From: WGAL01 sp964570865 | Lineage (GTDB): Bacteria > Bacteroidota > Ignavibacteria > Ignavibacteriales > Melioribacteraceae | Reading direction: 5' to 3' | Assembly (NCBI GenBank): GCA_964570865.1 | Contig: CAZMZM010000050.1 | Span: forward strand, 1-17,269 | DNA length: 17,269 bases | In this document: one piece after another, positions 7,607 through 15,192 of the stretch | How the letters are laid out: each line of letters opens with the position of its first letter | How positions within the stretch are numbered: position 1 is the stretch's first letter | The notes under the pieces: generated by a model | Seen by the model: only the letters and a program-made list of their open reading frames with translations | The model's database searches: none | Told to the model about the DNA's origin: nothing | Translations under genes and position numbers: made by a program

Positions 7607-8304
7607 TTTGCATCCCAAGGTTTTGAATAATCCCTTTCACCGAAAATTGCAGTACCAATCCGGACAATTGTAGAACCTTCTTCAATTGCAATTTCAAAAT
7701 CGTTCGTCATTCCCATGGAAAGTTCTGTCAATCCGAATCCTTTATTATTCATACTATCAAACGTTGCCTTAAGTTTAGAGAAAGATTTACGGATCGCTTT
7801 CTCATCCTCGGTAAGCGGAGCCATAGTCATCAATCCGAGTAACTTTATATTTTTTAAATCTAAGCAATATTCGGCAATTCTTTGCAATTCATCTTCACTT
7901 CTAATCCCAAATTTGGATTCCTCGCCCGACGTATTAAACTCCAACAAAATATTTTGAACAACACCAAGATTATCGGCTTTTTCATTAATTGCCGCAGCAA
8001 GTTCCACGGAATCTACAGAATGAATAACAGCTACTTTGCCGACAACATACTTAATCTTGTTCTTCTGAAGATGACCGATAAAATGCCAATTTACAGAATC
8101 TTTCAGCAAGTTGAATTTATCTCTAAATTCTTGAGCTTTATTCTCACCAAAATCCTTAATACCGTATGAAATCAATTCTTCAATCATATGTAAAGGTTCG
8201 GTTTTTGAAACTGCGACAAGTGTAATTTTATCCGCTTCTCTCCCGGAACGAATCTTTGCTTCGCTAATCTTATTAAGGACGATATTTAAATTTTCGTTCA
8301 GCAT
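7603..8304 (-). CDS. yggS: PLP homeostasis protein, YggS/PROSC family
   Basis: This small cytoplasmic protein binds pyridoxal 5'-phosphate and affects vitamin B6 and amino-acid homeostasis without a known catalytic activity. It is a single alanine-racemase-like TIM barrel. Motifs are LVAVSKT (PLP Schiff-base lysine Lys34 counted from the chosen start), FGENKAQEF, WHFIGHLQKNK, ESKFGI, GLMTMAP and LSMGMTNDFEIAIEEGSTIVRIGTAIFG. The chosen ATG at 8304 gives 233 residues, the family length. The open frame continues 32 codons upstream, but that stretch shows no homology features and overlaps the likely promoter. The Shine-Dalgarno is weak (TTGAG next to the ATG). It is the first gene of the eight-gene minus-strand cluster, and its stop overlaps the divIVA start. 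Confidence 0.94.
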   Translation of the reverse strand: MLNENLNIVLNKISEAKIRSGREADKITLVAVSKTEPLHMIEELISYGIKDFGENKAQEFRDKFNLLKDSVNWHFIGHLQKNKIKYVVGKVAVIHSVDSVELAAAINEKADNLGVVQNILLEFNTSGEESKFGIRSEDELQRIAEYCLDLKNIKLLGLMTMAPLTEDEKAIRKSFSKLKATFDSMNNKGFGLTELSMGMTNDFEIAIEEGSTIVRIGTAIFGERDYSKPWDAK

Positions 8305-8675
8305 CTCAAAAAAATAAAGATAAATAAGGTATTGTTTTGTGGTTAAAATGTCAATATATATTGTTATTTTTTTCGAGGATTTTACATGTTTTCTGCGCAA
8401 TTATTCCATTACCCTAAAGAAATTTCATTACCGTCTCATTATCAACCGATTTCAGATAAAATTCCATTCCCACAGTTTGATAACAATTAAATCACAAAAT
8501 TCAAAACCATCAACTAAATTTTGTAATCAATTGATAATTAAACCCGCTCTATAAATGGAGTAAACTGTTAAAACCGTAAAAAAAGTTAGTTTTTCGCTTC
8601 TTTCCCAATGTTTGAAAACATAGGTTAAGGAAAAAGATCATTTTTATTCCGAACTAATAATTAACTGAAAATTTT
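8305..8675. other. AT-rich spacer between pheA and yggS
   Basis: This 371-base stretch has no gene I can support. The yggS-side end holds the promoter candidate. A 12-bp palindrome lies at 8352-8363. An imperfect inverted repeat, CCCAATGTTT/AAACATAGG (8604-8624), has a very short loop and no T-run, so it is not a convincing terminator for pheA. The open frame at 8339-8554 on the plus strand has no ribosome binding site or recognisable protein features. Confidence 0.6.
8326..8354 (-). promoter_or_regulatory. Candidate promoter of the yggS-divIVA-ileS-rluD cluster
   Basis: On the minus strand TTGACA (8354-8349) is followed after exactly 17 nt by TACCTT (8331-8326). The second element also resembles the first part of the Bacteroidota -7 box TAnnTTTG. 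A start site about 7 nt further on would leave a leader of roughly 15 nt before the yggS ATG at 8304. The TTGACA overlaps a perfect 12-bp palindrome, CAATATATATTG (8352-8363). This is judged by eye in AT-rich DNA. Confidence 0.4.
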
Positions 8676-9833
8676 TTAATCAACCGTAGTTTTTTCGAGT
8701 TCGTTTTTCGGGTAGCTTCCCATAAATTTCACAAAACGAGTATGAGGATTTAATTCCTCAATTGCCGTCTGTACTTTTTTATCGGCTATGTTTCCTTCAA
8801 AATCAAGATAAAACATCTCCTCCCAAGGATTTCCGATAATCGGACGGGATTCGAGTTTTGTTAAGTTCAAATCATACTTCTTGAAAATGTTAAGAACTTC
8901 GGAGAGTGAACCGGGAGTGTGAGAAGTAGAAAATATTAGTGACGTTTTACTTTCAATTCTCAAATCAAGGTCAACAGGTTTTCGTGCACAGATAATAAAT
9001 CGTGTAATGTTATTAACCTGATTAGCGATGTTGCGGCGAAGAATTTTCACTCCGAATAATGCAGCCGCATCTTCGCTTGCAATTGCGGCTAGCTCGGGGT
9101 TATTTTCTTCCTTTATCTTTTGTACCGACATTGCGGTATCGGCATAATATTCCAATGCCGCATCGGGCAAAGTAGCAATAAAGTTGCTACATTGAGCTGC
9201 AGCTTGATAATGAGCAAATATTTTTTTTATCCTGCCGGGATTAATATCTTCGGTTGCCGCAAGGCAATGCCGTACCTCATAACGTTCTTCCCCGATAATA
9301 GAAAGAGTCATGTGAAGCAACAAATCGTAAACTTCATTAATTCCCCCTGAAGTTGTGTTTTCGATAGGAAGAACCGCATAATCAGCTTCCCCTTTTTCTA
9401 CGGCATGTACAACTTCGTCAAAACGTTTATAGCTTAAAAATTCAAGTTCCTTTCCACTATCCTTAAAAAACTTTTTACTGGTTAAGTAACTATATGAGCC
9501 TTTTATCCCTTGTATCGCAATTTTAATTTTTCCATCAACAAGTTCATTTTGCTCACTGATTTTGTAGAGATAATTTTGCTGAAGTTTAACTGAATCATCA
9601 ATAATTTCAGCATAGATTTTCGCAATTAATGTTGAATCAACTCCACTCTTTTTCCCGAGTTCAATTAATTTAGCGAGTAATTCTGCTTCACGAGTTTTAT
9701 CGCGTAATGGAAAGTCGTACCTCTCCTTTATTTCAATTATTTTTTCACTCAATTTTCTTCTTTCGCCTAACAGCGCAACAATTTTTCGGTCTATTTTATT
9801 TATTTCTTCGCGTAATTTTTTCAGTTCGCTCAT
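8676..9833 (-). CDS. pheA: Bifunctional chorismate mutase / prephenate dehydratase (P-protein)
   Basis: This enzyme converts chorismate to prephenate and then phenylpyruvate, the committed route to phenylalanine. Domains in the 385-residue protein are AroQ chorismate mutase (about 1-85), prephenate dehydratase (about 103-283) and ACT (about 297-375). The mutase part shows Arg8, Arg25-Arg26, Lys36, Asp45 and Arg48-Glu49. The dehydratase part shows PIENTTSGG (156-164) and TRF (277-279). The ACT part has TPGSLSEVL and the phenylalanine-binding ESRP (328-331), so feedback inhibition by phenylalanine is expected. I chose ATG at 9833 because an AAGAG stretch lies about 9 nt upstream. The ATG at 9842 directly abuts that stretch and would add only three residues. 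It is a single-gene unit, divergent from susC across a long spacer. No other aromatic-pathway gene is nearby. Confidence 0.95.
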   Translation of the reverse strand: MSELKKLREEINKIDRKIVALLGERRKLSEKIIEIKERYDFPLRDKTREAELLAKLIELGKKSGVDSTLIAKIYAEIIDDSVKLQQNYLYKISEQNELVDGKIKIAIQGIKGSYSYLTSKKFFKDSGKELEFLSYKRFDEVVHAVEKGEADYAVLPIENTTSGGINEVYDLLLHMTLSIIGEERYEVRHCLAATEDINPGRIKKIFAHYQAAAQCSNFIATLPDAALEYYADTAMSVQKIKEENNPELAAIASEDAAALFGVKILRRNIANQVNNITRFIICARKPVDLDLRIESKTSLIFSTSHTPGSLSEVLNIFKKYDLNLTKLESRPIIGNPWEEMFYLDFEGNIADKKVQTAIEELNPHTRFVKFMGSYPKNELEKTTVD

Positions 9834-10055
9834 ATTACACATCTCTTTTTAGATTATTTTGTAGAGATAACAATTTTTAGTTTTGCAATACAACCATGTA
9901 TAAAATATAATATTTTTCTTTATATAACACTTTCGCAAATAAATAATATCATTACAAAGATGAATTTGAGCCTTAAAAATTCATTATCGAAAAATTTTAT
10001 TTTCTTTTAATAAAACAACTTACAAGTCATTTATCTCCAAATATTAAAAGACGTA

Positions 10056-10086
10056 TTGTGTTTAATTTTAAAATTATTAATATTTG
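10056..10086 (+). promoter_or_regulatory. Candidate Bacteroidota-type promoter for susC
   Basis: TTG at 10056-10058 is followed after 20 nt by AATATTTG (10079-10086), one mismatch from the Bacteroidota -7 consensus TAnnTTTG. The spacing suits that promoter class. A start just downstream would give a susC leader of nearly 290 nt. This is a by-eye match in AT-rich DNA, so chance is a real possibility. Confidence 0.3.
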
Positions 10087-10089
10087 CAC

Positions 10090-10245
10090 ATGCAGTTCAA
10101 AGAAAATAAAATATCAAATATTTTAATTTTATCCGACCGGAATGATAAAATCATACTCGATTTTATGATCTCATCGCTATTTATTTTTATGCTACTCGGG
10201 TTTATGTGGTTTATTCTACACAGCCCGATTCTACAAATTATTTAA
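10090..10245 (+). CDS. Possible 51-residue single-pass membrane peptide
   Basis: An ATG-initiated frame of 51 codons ends in TAA at 10243-10245 and is closed upstream by an in-frame TAA at 10078. The first 24 residues are polar (MQFKENKISN at the start, SDRNDK in the middle). Residues 25-43 are a continuous hydrophobic stretch that could span the membrane. I do not recognise the peptide. There is no visible Shine-Dalgarno sequence, and the start codon falls almost at the transcription start predicted from the upstream promoter candidate, so translation could be leaderless or absent. Its last codons form the left arm of the inverted repeat at 10222-10279. It could be a leader peptide, a real small protein or chance. 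Confidence 0.25.
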   Translation: MQFKENKISNILILSDRNDKIILDFMISSLFIFMLLGFMWFILHSPILQII

Positions 10246-10283
10246 TTCCAAATAACATATTATAATTTACAATCGGGCTTTTA
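10222..10283 (+). promoter_or_regulatory. Perfect 9-bp inverted repeat in the susC leader, with trailing T's
   Basis: AGCCCGATT (10222-10230) and AATCGGGCT (10271-10279) are exact reverse complements around a 40-base AT-rich loop, and four T's follow if the final base of the arm is counted. In a leader transcript this could form a stem whose left arm lies in the end of the 51-codon ORF. The short T-run and long loop make it weaker than a standard terminator. An attenuator, an mRNA-stability stem or a protein-binding site are all possible. It ends about 100 nt before susC. Confidence 0.4.
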
Positions 10284-10378
10284 AGAAGGACTTAACAAGC
10301 AATGGTAACTTATTATCAATTTCAAAGGAAAATGAAAAACAAACAACAAAATATCAAACAATACGGAGGCAATGCCTT

Positions 10379-13285
10379 ATGAAACAGTTCTACAAAATTA
10401 TCGCTGTTTTCTTGTTAACTATATCCGTTACCATTGCGCAATCTTTAGATATCAGCGGAAGAGTTTATGACAAGAAAACAGGCGACAACCTAATTGGCGC
10501 AAACATAATCGTCAAAGGTACTAACTTAGGCACAGTTACCGATTTAAATGGCAACTTCAACTTAAAACTGCCTAATTCCAATTCAGCTGAATTGGTAATC
10601 AGCTACATCGGTTATAAAAGTAAAACCGTAAAAGTAAATTCGGACAATCCTAAAGTAACGATAGGACTTGTCCCGGATGTTCTTAAAACATCTGAAGTTG
10701 TAATTTCCGGATTAGCTTCAACGGTTAAGAGAGTAAACCTGGCAAATTCCGTAGGGACAATCTCGACCAAGGAACTCTCGTCAGTACCAACGCAAACTTT
10801 AGACGGAGATCTATACGGAAAAGTGGCAGGAGTTTCGGTTAGCGCTAACTCCGGAGCTCCGGGCGGCGGTATTTCAGTAAACTTGCGAGGAGTTACAACA
10901 ATCAATGCGGCAAACCAACCTTTGTACATTATTGACGGAGTTATCATCGACAATAGCGCAACTCAATCTGGAGTTAATGCCGTAACAAAAGCAACCGGCG
11001 GAGGAAGTACAAATTATCAAGACAACCCGGTAAACAGAGTAGCTGATTTGATACCTGACGATATTGAATCTATTGAGATATTAAAAGGCTCGAGTGCTGC
11101 GGCAATTTACGGCTCAAAAGCATCTAACGGTGTTGTAATAATTAAAACAAAAATGGGAGCTGCGGGCAAAACAAGAGTTACTTTTCGGCAGCAAGTCGGG
11201 TTCAACGAATTATCCAAAAAATTAGGAAGCCGAACATTCACGGACTCCACTGCACTCCACGCTTTTGGTCAGCGCGGATTAACGGAATTTCAAAAAGGGA
11301 AAACATACGATCACGAAGACGAACTTTACGGAAACAAAGGTTTAATCTCACAATCATCAATAGGTATTTCCGGTGGGAACGAAACTTCGAGATATTTCCT
11401 TTCGGTTTATAATCAAGTTAACAACGGAATAATAAACAACACCGGCTACAACAAACAAGGTATCAGGTTAAATATCGGCCATCAACTCTCTAAACGAGTA
11501 CATGTAAGCTTGTACACAAATTATATTAAATCAAGCGCCGATCGTGGATTAACTAATAATGATAACTCCGGCACATCATACGGAATGGCTTTAACCGGCA
11601 CACCGAACTTCTTGAATTTACTTCCTACTAACGGAGTTTATCCTGAAAATCCATTTATTAATTCTAATCCGTTGCAAACGGCAGCCTTAATGATTAACAA
11701 TGAAAAAGTTGATAGAACACTTGTTTCATCAAATGTTAAAGTTAATCTATACAGAAGCGCAGAACAGATGCTGGATGTTTTGGTACTTGGCGGAATAGAT
11801 TATTATTCTCAGACCAATAAAGCTGTTTTCCCGCGAGAACTTCAGTTTGAAGCGGCAAGTTCACAACCGGGCACTTCAATTCTCGGACAAACAAGTTCCT
11901 TCAATAATAACATTTACATTAATTTGATTCACAATTACTTCTTCACTCAGGAAATCAGTTTTCAAACCTCTTTGGGTTTGCAGTACGAAAATAAAGATTA
12001 CAATCATACTCTTGCCGTCGGGGAGGATTTGATTATCGGTCAGGAAAATGTTGATCAATCAGCCAGCGTTTCGGTTGATCAAACAAGAATGATACAACAC
12101 GACCGCGGGTTTTATGCACAAGAAGAAGTTAATATCGGAGAAATATATTTCTTAACAGCAGGCATTCGAGGTGATGCAAGCAGTTCCAATGGCGATGTAA
12201 ATAAATATTTCCTTTTTCCAAAAGCTTCCGCTTCGGTTCGAATTTCAAAATTTGACTTTTGGGATGATTTAATATATTATTTACCGGAATTTAAAATTCG
12301 CGCCGCTTACGGAAAAACCGGTAACTCCCCAATTCCCGGAGCAAAATATTCTTCATTTGTTCCTGCTAATATTAGTGGTGGCGGAGGTCTAATACCTGCT
12401 ACACTTCGCGGCAATCCTAACATCGAGCCGGAAAAAACCTCGGAAATTGAAACCGGTTTTGATGCAACACTATTTGGAGGCGACGGTACATTCGAGTTTA
12501 CATATTACAACCGCAATATTTCGGATTTGATTCTCTTTCGAAATCTTCCTCCTTCATCCGGCTATGAACAAGAAGTAATTAACGGCGGGAAGATGAACAC
12601 GTACGGATTTGAAGCCTCACTTGGATGGGCGTTTGCAAATGAAAAAGATTTTACTTGGAACTCGAGAATAAACTTTTACAAAACTCATTCTACCATAACT
12701 CAATTGGATGTTCCTGCATTTAATACTATTGGTTTCGCCGACATTCTCGGACGCTTTAGAGTGGAAGAAGGGAAATCGGCAACTCAGATTGTCGGACTTG
12801 AAAATGGAGTCCTGAAACAAATCGGTGATGAAACGCCCGATTTTCAAATGTCTTTTTATAATACAATGAATTGGAACAACTTCGATTTCAGTTTTCTTCT
12901 TGATTGGAAGAAAGGCGGAGATATATTAAACCTTACACGGCTGTTATCCGATTTATACGGAACAACACCCGACCTCGACACTCAAGAAGGCGCTGCTCGT
13001 GCGGCTGCATTCGGTAAAACTACACACCAATTAGTAGAAGATGGTTCATACTTTAAACTTCGGGAAATTAGTCTCGGCTATACATTTGAACAAGATTTTT
13101 TCGGAGATATTTTTAAGAAAGTCAGAGTTGGAATTTCCGGACGTAACTTGATTACAATTTCACCCTATTCAAGCTACGATCCCGAAGTGAGTAACTTTGG
13201 AAACCGCGCTATTGGTCGTTCAATAGAAGTAGCACCGTTCCCCGCCTCGAGAAGTTACTATTTTGATATTGCATTAGGTTTATAA
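10379..13285 (+). CDS. SusC/RagA-type TonB-dependent outer-membrane transporter
   Basis: SusC proteins are 22-strand outer-membrane barrels that import oligosaccharides, peptides or other ligands, powered by TonB and gated by a SusD lid. The 968-residue protein has a signal peptide (about 1-20, likely cut after VTIA). A carboxypeptidase-regulatory-like domain follows (about 23-98, with TDLNGNF at 54-60). The plug has SusC signatures: NLRGVTT (168-174), LYIIDGVIIDN (182-192) and LKGSSAAAIYGSKASNGVVI (235-254). The rest is the barrel. It ends IALGL, so the usual terminal aromatic residue is absent. The start is supported by GGAGG 9 nt upstream. The susD stop-to-start gap is 15 nt, so the two are one transcript. 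No hydrolase, sigma/anti-sigma or two-component gene is adjacent, so the ligand is unknown. The gene symbol is left blank because this is not the starch protein. Confidence 0.95.
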   Translation: MKQFYKIIAVFLLTISVTIAQSLDISGRVYDKKTGDNLIGANIIVKGTNLGTVTDLNGNFNLKLPNSNSAELVISYIGYKSKTVKVNSDNPKVTIGLVPDVLKTSEVVISGLASTVKRVNLANSVGTISTKELSSVPTQTLDGDLYGKVAGVSVSANSGAPGGGISVNLRGVTTINAANQPLYIIDGVIIDNSATQSGVNAVTKATGGGSTNYQDNPVNRVADLIPDDIESIEILKGSSAAAIYGSKASNGVVIIKTKMGAAGKTRVTFRQQVGFNELSKKLGSRTFTDSTALHAFGQRGLTEFQKGKTYDHEDELYGNKGLISQSSIGISGGNETSRYFLSVYNQVNNGIINNTGYNKQGIRLNIGHQLSKRVHVSLYTNYIKSSADRGLTNNDNSGTSYGMALTGTPNFLNLLPTNGVYPENPFINSNPLQTAALMINNEKVDRTLVSSNVKVNLYRSAEQMLDVLVLGGIDYYSQTNKAVFPRELQFEAASSQPGTSILGQTSSFNNNIYINLIHNYFFTQEISFQTSLGLQYENKDYNHTLAVGEDLIIGQENVDQSASVSVDQTRMIQHDRGFYAQEEVNIGEIYFLTAGIRGDASSSNGDVNKYFLFPKASASVRISKFDFWDDLIYYLPEFKIRAAYGKTGNSPIPGAKYSSFVPANISGGGGLIPATLRGNPNIEPEKTSEIETGFDATLFGGDGTFEFTYYNRNISDLILFRNLPPSSGYEQEVINGGKMNTYGFEASLGWAFANEKDFTWNSRINFYKTHSTITQLDVPAFNTIGFADILGRFRVEEGKSATQIVGLENGVLKQIGDETPDFQMSFYNTMNWNNFDFSFLLDWKKGGDILNLTRLLSDLYGTTPDLDTQEGAARAAAFGKTTHQLVEDGSYFKLREISLGYTFEQDFFGDIFKKVRVGISGRNLITISPYSSYDPEVSNFGNRAIGRSIEVAPFPASRSYYFDIALGL

Positions 13286-13300
13286 AAAGGAGATTATGAA

Positions 13301-14575
13301 ATGAAAAATAAATTATCATATAAATTATTGATTCAAATTCCACTATTTGCAGTCGGGTTTATGATATTATTCTCAGGCTGCCAAGAAATGGATTTTGTTG
13401 ACCCCAACGGTCCGAGTTTGGAACAAACCACTATTCAAACTTTAGTAACCGGAATCCAAGCCGGTGTTAGAATAAATCACGAATTTTATCTCAGAGATGT
13501 TTCCGTAATAGGACGTGAAGCATATTATTTGGAACCTGCCGATCCTCGCTATACCGGAACCTTAATGGGAAAAGACGGCACACAACTTGACCCTTCAGGA
13601 TTCTTGGTTGTACGCCCATGGGCTTCACGCTACCGTGTAATCCGCGATTGCAATTATCTGATCGAAAAAGGAAATCCGGGCACAAACGGATTTGCAAAAA
13701 CATTTAAAGCATACCAACTTTTACTAAACCTTACTATGACATGGGATGGAGGAATCCGTGTTAATGTTAGCGGAAACACTCCCGGTCCGTTTGTGTCAAA
13801 GGATGAAGCTCTCACTTACATTTCTCAGTTGCTCGATGAAGCTAAAACCGACTTACAGAATGCCGGTGCATCATTCGGATTTACTTTGTCTTCAGGATTT
13901 GCCGATTTTTCAACTCCGGCGGATTTCATTAAATTCAATCGAGGTTTAAAAGCCAGAGTAGAAATCTACAGAAAAAATTATACCGAAGCATTAACAGCGC
14001 TTTCCGAGTCATTCGTTGATATTTCCGCTCCCCTTACTAAAGGAGTTTACTTCGACTACGGGACGGGAGTTGGTGACCAATTAAATCCTATTTATGAAGT
14101 TCCGGATGCTTCAATAATAAAACTCTTTGCTCACCCCTCATTTATTGCGGATGCGGAAGCAGGAGATAGCAGAGTAGCGGCTAAAACATTTCATCGGTCA
14201 TCCGCCACAACAATGGACGGATTAACCGGAGAGTATGCGCAAACCGTATCTTCAAGCAGCACTGCTCCATTTCCGATAATACGCAATGAGGAACTTATTC
14301 TTATTAGAGCTGAAGCCAATGTCGGATTAGGTAATTACTCGGCTGCACAGACCGACGTGAATATTATTCGAAATGCTGCCGGACTTACGGATGTAACTCT
14401 CGACGCGAATAATGCGCTTGAAGAAGTTCTTAAGCAAAAAAGATATTCTCTTTTCTTAGAGGGATTCAGATGGATTGATTTACGTCTTTACAATAAGTTG
14501 AACGAAATTGCAATTGACAGGCCGGGCGATGTTGTCCACGAACAAATGCCCGTTCCTTCAACAGAAAGCAATTAG
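13301..14575 (+). CDS. SusD/RagB-family outer-membrane lipoprotein
   Basis: SusD proteins are surface lipoproteins that bind ligand and close over the SusC barrel. The 424-residue protein has a lipoprotein signal peptide ending in the lipobox LFSGC with Cys27 as the lipidated residue, to be processed by the LspA type encoded at 1142-1774. TPR-like helices follow, with the SusD signatures FPIIRNEELILIRAEA in the C-terminal third, then VNIIRNAAGL and the stretch SLFLEGFRWIDLR. The C-terminus MPVPSTESN corresponds to the usual P-x-P end, so the protein is not truncated although it is on the short side for the family. The start at 13301 has AAGGAG 8 nt upstream; an out-of-frame ATG at 13296 stops after two codons. 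Strong terminator sequence follows the stop. Ligand unknown. Confidence 0.94.
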   Translation: MKNKLSYKLLIQIPLFAVGFMILFSGCQEMDFVDPNGPSLEQTTIQTLVTGIQAGVRINHEFYLRDVSVIGREAYYLEPADPRYTGTLMGKDGTQLDPSGFLVVRPWASRYRVIRDCNYLIEKGNPGTNGFAKTFKAYQLLLNLTMTWDGGIRVNVSGNTPGPFVSKDEALTYISQLLDEAKTDLQNAGASFGFTLSSGFADFSTPADFIKFNRGLKARVEIYRKNYTEALTALSESFVDISAPLTKGVYFDYGTGVGDQLNPIYEVPDASIIKLFAHPSFIADAEAGDSRVAAKTFHRSSATTMDGLTGEYAQTVSSSSTAPFPIIRNEELILIRAEANVGLGNYSAAQTDVNIIRNAAGLTDVTLDANNALEEVLKQKRYSLFLEGFRWIDLRLYNKLNEIAIDRPGDVVHEQMPVPSTESN

Positions 14576-14589
14576 TTTTCATTCACCAC

Positions 14590-14630
14590 AAACAGCTGCA
14601 GGGATATTCTCTGCAGTTGTTTTATTTTTT
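14590..14630 (+). terminator. Intrinsic terminator after susD
   Basis: AAACAGCTGCAG (14590-14601) pairs with CTGCAGTTGTTT (14611-14622) over 12 positions with one G-U pair, around a 9-base loop. TATTTTTT follows. It lies 15 nt after the susD stop. Read on the minus strand the stem has one A-C mismatch and a poor T-run, so it is mainly a plus-strand terminator. Confidence 0.88.
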
Positions 14631-14682
14631 CAATCGGGTAAATAAAGAATTACGTAAAAAGTAGAACCTGAAATTTTATCAA

Positions 14683-15192
14683 CTATTTCTCAAAAACAAT
14701 TTTCTGAACATCATCTTCCAAACGGTCAAACGAAGGATGTTCAATTATTCTGCCTACTTCCTTACCGTCTTTATAGAATATGAAAGTTGGAACTCTTTGA
14801 ATATTTAGTCCGTCAGTTTCTTGAGCAATACCTTTCTTCATGCGGTTAACGGTAATAAGCTTTAATTGAGACTCGGGGAACTTCAAAGAATCTAAAATTT
14901 TATAAAACCGAGGTACTTCTTTTCTACTGTCAGGACACCAAGTTCCCATTACAATTGAGATATTATATTTTTTGATTCCTATTTGCAAATCATTTTTATT
15001 CGGAAATTCCGGAGTATAGGAATCATATTCTTTATTAAACCATTTGCCGAAAGGCGCTTTCTGCAATTCTGCCCGCTCGCAAATTCCGATTAATATTTTA
15101 GTTCCGTTTTTTGATTTGATTATCTTAAACGATTTTTCCTGCGCAATTACGGAAATCGTAAGCATTAATATTATAATAATCAGCTTTTTCAT
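14683..15192 (-). CDS. Exported thioredoxin-fold protein with WCPDS active site
   Basis: From ATG at 15192 the protein has 169 residues. It begins with a signal peptide (about 1-17, KKLIIIILMLTISVIAQ), so it should act in the periplasm. The thioredoxin-like domain covers about 75-165, with GTWCPDSRKEVPRF (83-96), RVPTFIFYKDG (133-143, cis-Pro135) and a C-terminal helix. The active site is Cys86-Pro-Asp-Ser89: the second cysteine of CxxC is Ser, so it cannot run the normal dithiol cycle alone. Another cysteine, Cys38, lies outside the motif. WC-x-DS variants are known in Bacteroidota-group thioredoxin-like proteins, as I recall. The start overlaps the NAD kinase stop by one base (TGATG). A TTG 30 nt upstream is rejected since it would put charged residues before the signal peptide. 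Partner unknown. Confidence 0.8.
   Translation of the reverse strand: MKKLIIIILMLTISVIAQEKSFKIIKSKNGTKILIGICERAELQKAPFGKWFNKEYDSYTPEFPNKNDLQIGIKKYNISIVMGTWCPDSRKEVPRFYKILDSLKFPESQLKLITVNRMKKGIAQETDGLNIQRVPTFIFYKDGKEVGRIIEHPSFDRLEDDVQKIVFEK

Larger units (their letters stand above)
9834..10378. other. Long AT-rich divergent spacer between pheA and susC
   Basis: These 545 bases must carry the start signals for both pheA (minus) and susC (plus). The pheA side is very AT-rich with several TATA-like runs, and I cannot single out one promoter. An 8-bp inverted repeat ATGAATTT/AAATTCAT with a 9-base loop lies at 9960-9984. Another, ATAAAATC/GATTTTAT, lies at 10145-10166. The susC half holds the promoter candidate, small ORF and large inverted repeat listed separately. 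No tRNA, repeat array or conserved riboswitch was recognised by eye. Confidence 0.6.

Noticed and set aside
8305..8400. A 32-residue N-terminal extension of YggS.
   Set aside because: It would span the likely promoter, and the family starts right at MLNENLNIVL.
8339..8554. A 71-codon plus-strand frame in the pheA-yggS spacer.
   Set aside because: It has no ribosome binding site, overlaps the promoter candidate and palindrome, and its composition is what AT-rich spacer would give.
8604..8624. Imperfect inverted repeat considered as the pheA terminator.
   Set aside because: The loop is too tight, the stem has a mismatch, and no T-run follows on either strand.
10145..10166. Hairpin ATAAAATC/GATTTTAT in the pheA-susC spacer considered as an operator.
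   Set aside because: It is mostly A/T, lies inside the small ORF, and such repeats are expected by chance here.
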